64,000 nucleotides of DNA from Diploscapter coronatus (lineage: Eukaryota; Nematoda; Chromadorea; Rhabditida; Rhabditidae). This document shows, piece after piece, positions 60,405-64,000 of this stretch (its first letter is position 1; each line of letters begins with the position of its first letter). The position numbers were made by a program, and so were the translations under genes. Under the pieces are notes generated by a model, which saw nothing but the letters and a program-made list of their open reading frames with translations, searched no databases and was not told where the DNA came from. Location of the stretch: positions 13,097,249 to 13,161,248 of the forward strand of contig OZ038423.1 of the NCBI GenBank assembly GCA_964036155.1, read 5' to 3'.

Positions 60405-61476
60405 AGGCGCGAACCAGAAAGTATCCGAGCAGGGAATCGTTTGGGGCCTGAAACTGCTAAATTTAATGTCTTTCGGGTAATTTAAATGAAGTTATTAATT
60501 TTAAAGAATTGTAATTCGAAGAAACTTTCTGTGAAACATAAAGTTGTAAATAGCGATATTCTTCGCAACATTAAACATTATGAAAATAAGTTAGAATCAA
60601 GTTATTTTTCGAAATATAAACTAAAAAAAAACCTGCGCCTTATGAATATTCTGTCTGGTAGTTGGCGTCAAATTGCGTGCGTAGCCGAAACAATTGGGCC
60701 ATTGATGAAAGACGAGAAAAGCCGGGTAGCTCGTACTCATTTTAGCGGAAGTTTAGCAAAATACCAAAATATTTTGCGATTTCATTTTAAATTTCTAGAT
60801 AGGTTAATAAATTTGAAAAAAAACTATGGAAAATTTATAGAAAATTTATGGAAATTTTGAATATTTGAAAGTTTCTGGAGGAGATAAAGGTTTAAAATAG
60901 AGCGCGCTTGACTGCGAATTTCAGTGTGAACAAGTGTGCCTTAACAAACACGAATCAATAATCAATTTTCATGCATCTCTTTCTTTGCAAGGTTCTAGGC
61001 TACATTGTACTCTGCTTTATTTACTTTATCCATTTTCTCTTGCTCAAAAAGTTACTTTTAGATCGGATTTCACAATATCAAATTGATTTTTTTCGATTTC
61101 ATCTAAAAATTTGACATAAATTATTTTCTTATCTGAAATTAAAATAAAAATTATCACTTGCCAAAAGGTGTCGATGTCAGTTATTTTTCTCTCCATTTTT
61201 CATCGTATTACTTTACACTTGTTTTCTTGAACTATGACTCACCGGAACTCCACTGGCGAAAATCTAGAAAATTTCCCAATCTTACGCATTTTTCGTTGTT
61301 TTCGCTTTTTATTTAGCCTTTCTCTTCAAAAGCTATCAAATTTTCGAGATCTAATCAATTTTCCATAAAATTTCGAAATTCCTCCTGGCTTAAAAACAAT
61401 TTCATAACTTTCTCTTATTTACAAGATTTTCATTTCCTAGAAAGTTTTTAATTCATCCCTAAATTTCAGGCTAAAA
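60405..61476. other. divergent region between PEX1 and the F-box gene
   Basis: Expected to contain both promoters. It holds one intronless 124-codon plus-strand frame (60486-60860) without recognisable domains; I do not call it a gene. Confidence 0.4.
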
Positions 61477-64000
61477 ATGTCTAAAAATCGTTCGGACACC
61501 CCGACGAATCCGCTATTTCTCAACGAAACAGCCTGGTTCGAGATCTTGCTCAGATGTGACGAGAAAACGCTCAACTCTGCCAATTTGGTACAAATTTAAA
61601 AAATTTTCTAAAATATTGAAAATTCAAATGGAAATCATCATTTTTATAAAATTCCCCCGAAAATCTCTAAAAAATATACATCTTCTAAGGAAAAATATCA
61701 TAATTCAAGCAAAAAGCATTATCTTCCTGAAAAATCGATTTTTTAGAAGAAAATATACCGTAAAATACAGAAATTCGAAAATTTTGCAGGCCTGCCACAT
61801 GATGTCGAATATTTGCTCGATCCCCAAGTTCTGGACTGCCAAAATGCGCTATGAAGGTAAATTCAAATAATAGTATGTCTTTTTGAGAGAGAAAAAGAGA
61901 ATCAGTCTCCTTGGAAGATGGACTATTTCATTTTAGAAAATAAAAATCAATTTTTAAGGAAAGACCGATAAGTTTCCCCCTCATTTGTGGATGCAGTTCG
62001 CGCACAACCAGGGCCACGTTCCCAAGGAGTTCGTCATCAGGCCCCACCAAAACCAGGAGAGTAATGGAGGTAGAAATTTGTTTTTAATCGTTAAATGATT
62101 TGTAAAGTACGGTAGTTTTTGAAATTTGAAAAGTTGCATCTTTTAAAAATACTTAGTTTTGAAAAGGCGCGTTCTTAAGGACTGGAGAATATGATAGCTT
62201 GTAGAGTTGGTTGGTTTTGAAAGATGGCATTTTTTAAATAGCATGAATGTGGTTTTTTAATTGAAATTTGTTTTCTTTGTGATTAGATAGTTGTTACTAT
62301 TCTCCATTAAAAAGACTTGTTTACTAACTCTAAAATTAAGTTTCCTAAAATTGTAAAATTAGGCGACGGGTCAGAATCATCTGGATTAGTGGATAATCTT
62401 CGTAGTAACATCACGAAAATCACGAATATTTTCAAATCCGAAAACGAAGGAGGTCAGAAAAAATACGAAACTTTAAAATTTCGAATTTCAGAAGCCTCAA
62501 CTTCCGCTGAACCTAAAGAGGCCGAGCCTTTGCCCTGTTCGTTCAACTTCAAGAGGCTGTATTTCGGCAGGTATCATATTCAAAATTATTATTTAATCCT
62601 GAGGTTAAAATAAATTATTTTATTCTGAGTTTAAACTTAGCTCATGCTTAAATATGTCTGAAGATGAAGATTTAAATCAGGATTAAATTTTAGTTGGATT
62701 TTAAACTTTATAACAATTCACATCAGGGGCGGTTACGGTACTCACCCAGTCCACCCAATGAACCAGGAAATCACCAAGGAAGTTTTGGAGCAACAATACG
62801 AATGCAAATTCCAGGATGGAGGCCACGGGTATTGTTTTTTTCCAAATTTTAAGAAATTTCTTGAATATTGATATTTTTCTACTTTTCAAAAATATTGAGC
62901 TTTTCTAAACATTTTCTAGATGAAAATATGGTCTAGATTCTTCTGGAGGCTAAATAATTTCTGAAAAATTCTGGAATTTTGAAAAATATTTATTTTCCAG
63001 ACTCAGAATCGAGATCCCACCCGTGTTCTGCGATTACAGCGAGGAAACCGAAGTGGTGTTCGCGACGAGTTTCGGCTGGTGCTCTCGATACACAGAGATC
63101 GATCTGGAAAAGTGGGGCATTGACGTGAGATTTTTAAAATTTTGGTTTCAAAGAATTTGAAATTAAATAATTGAGTAGAAAAATCAACCTTGCAAAATGT
63201 TCGAAGAGACTAGAGAATTATGTTTCACAAATTTTGAAATCAAATGATTGACGAGTAATATCAATGCGGCGTGATTTTTTTGGCTTTTAAAACGATGTTT
63301 CAACATTGGAAATCGACTTTCAAGGATAAATTTCGATAATTTCAGGGCTGGGTGCTTGACTACGTGCGTCCGCAAATCGTCGTCACCGAGCTCTGCAACT
63401 GTCGTCAGGATTGCGGCGCTGAGTATGAACTGTAGGTTCATCTTTATTCAATTATTAAAATTTTAAAATACTAAAATGGATCAAATATCTTCTTACTATG
63501 GCTATCTGAAAATTTCACGAAGATTGATCTAATTCGAAATCTGAAGCTATGATAGATTTGATGTACAATTTCATTGTTCTTGAAGCTATAAAGAGTGCGC
63601 GAAAAAGTGGGCAGGGCTTAAAATGAAAATTTCCAGATATGTGATGCTTATGATGAACGGCGAGTCGTTTGACTCGAACGTCGTCTTGCCTCGAACTGGC
63701 AAATTCGACAAGCGATGGGAGCAGTGGACCGGTAAAATGACGTTATTTTAAATAAGTTTTCTAGATGACGCATTTTCAAGCGAAAATTTGAAAACACCTC
63801 TTGATACATTTGAAAATAAGTTACTTTTTGAGCAACATTTGTACACTGTCAGATAGCTAATCATTCGGATAATTTGTCTTGAAAGTCTTACAAACATAAT
63901 GTTCAAATTCAGGCGGAAAGGAATGGACGAAGGCGGAGGTGAAAATCGAGGAGTACCCAATTGGGATGCGGAAAATCGGCATCTACACGCGCGGCAAGGA
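61477..64000 (+). CDS. F-box protein with FBA (F-box-associated, glycoprotein-binding type) domain, 3' end beyond window
   Basis: At least nine exons, running off the window end. The start ATG 61477 follows an AATTTCAG acceptor by six bases, typical of SL trans-splicing. Exon 1 encodes a divergent F-box: ETAWFEILLRCDEKTLNSAN, continuing CSIPKFWTAKMRYEG. After a linker (EASTSAEPKEAEPLPC) the FBA domain begins with FNFKRLYFGRGGYG and has FATSFGWCSRYTEIDLEKWG, VLDYVRPQIVVTELCNCRQD followed by CGAEYEL, and KVEEYPIGMRK-like strand residues near the end. FBXO2/FBXO6-type proteins use this domain to bind high-mannose glycoproteins as the substrate arm of SCF ubiquitin ligases in ER-associated degradation. 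Whether sugar-binding residues are all kept cannot be judged because the C-terminal part is cut off. Confidence 0.88.

Overview
The window is eukaryotic and very probably from a nematode. It is AT-rich, genes are split by many short introns (often 40-60 bp) ending in TTTTCAG or TTTAG, several start codons lie just downstream of an unpaired TTTCAG-type acceptor (as at SL trans-splice sites), and the gene content fits: a WAP plus sushi LEV-9-like synaptic protein, a CRAL-TRIO/GOLD protein and a short-intron cys-loop receptor. Gene models were joined by hand from reading frame, splice phase and family fit, without transcripts.

Layout. 1-10.9 kb: no protein gene found, one weak tRNA-like sequence. 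10.9-13.9 kb (+): TSC22-domain regulator. 15.0-16.7 kb (-): cys-loop ligand-gated ion channel subunit. 17.1-39.3 kb: an array of small four-transmembrane (4TM) proteins sharing exon layout and a Cys-Cys-rich N terminus. Members lie at 17.1 (+), 18.3/22.8 (+, split by a 4.2 kb palindromic insertion), 23.7 (+), 25.2 (-, truncated), 25.7 (-), 27.8 (-), 31.5 (+), 35.2 (+) and 38.3 (+). The 31.5 and 35.2 kb members are copies made by a tandem duplication of about 5 kb, later altered by small inverted-repeat elements. 39.9-40.9 kb (-): secreted Cu/Zn superoxide dismutase. 42.1-50.9 kb (+): a very long LEV-9-like secreted protein (signal peptide, WAP, many sushi domains, one Ig domain, more sushi domains). 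50.9-60.4 kb (-): PEX1, the peroxisomal AAA ATPase, with a complete CRAL-TRIO/GOLD gene nested in a 4.4 kb intron on the opposite strand (54.8-57.1 kb). 61.5 kb to the window end (+): F-box protein with the FBA sugar-binding type domain, 3' end outside the window.

The genes do not form one pathway. The channel subunit and the LEV-9-like protein both point to cholinergic synapses; PEX1 serves peroxisomes and SOD extracellular superoxide. The most unusual parts are the expanding 4TM array, with a duplicate pair whose differences are mostly amino-acid changing, the nested palindromes splitting one array gene, GC-AG introns in several genes, and the gene-in-intron arrangement at PEX1.
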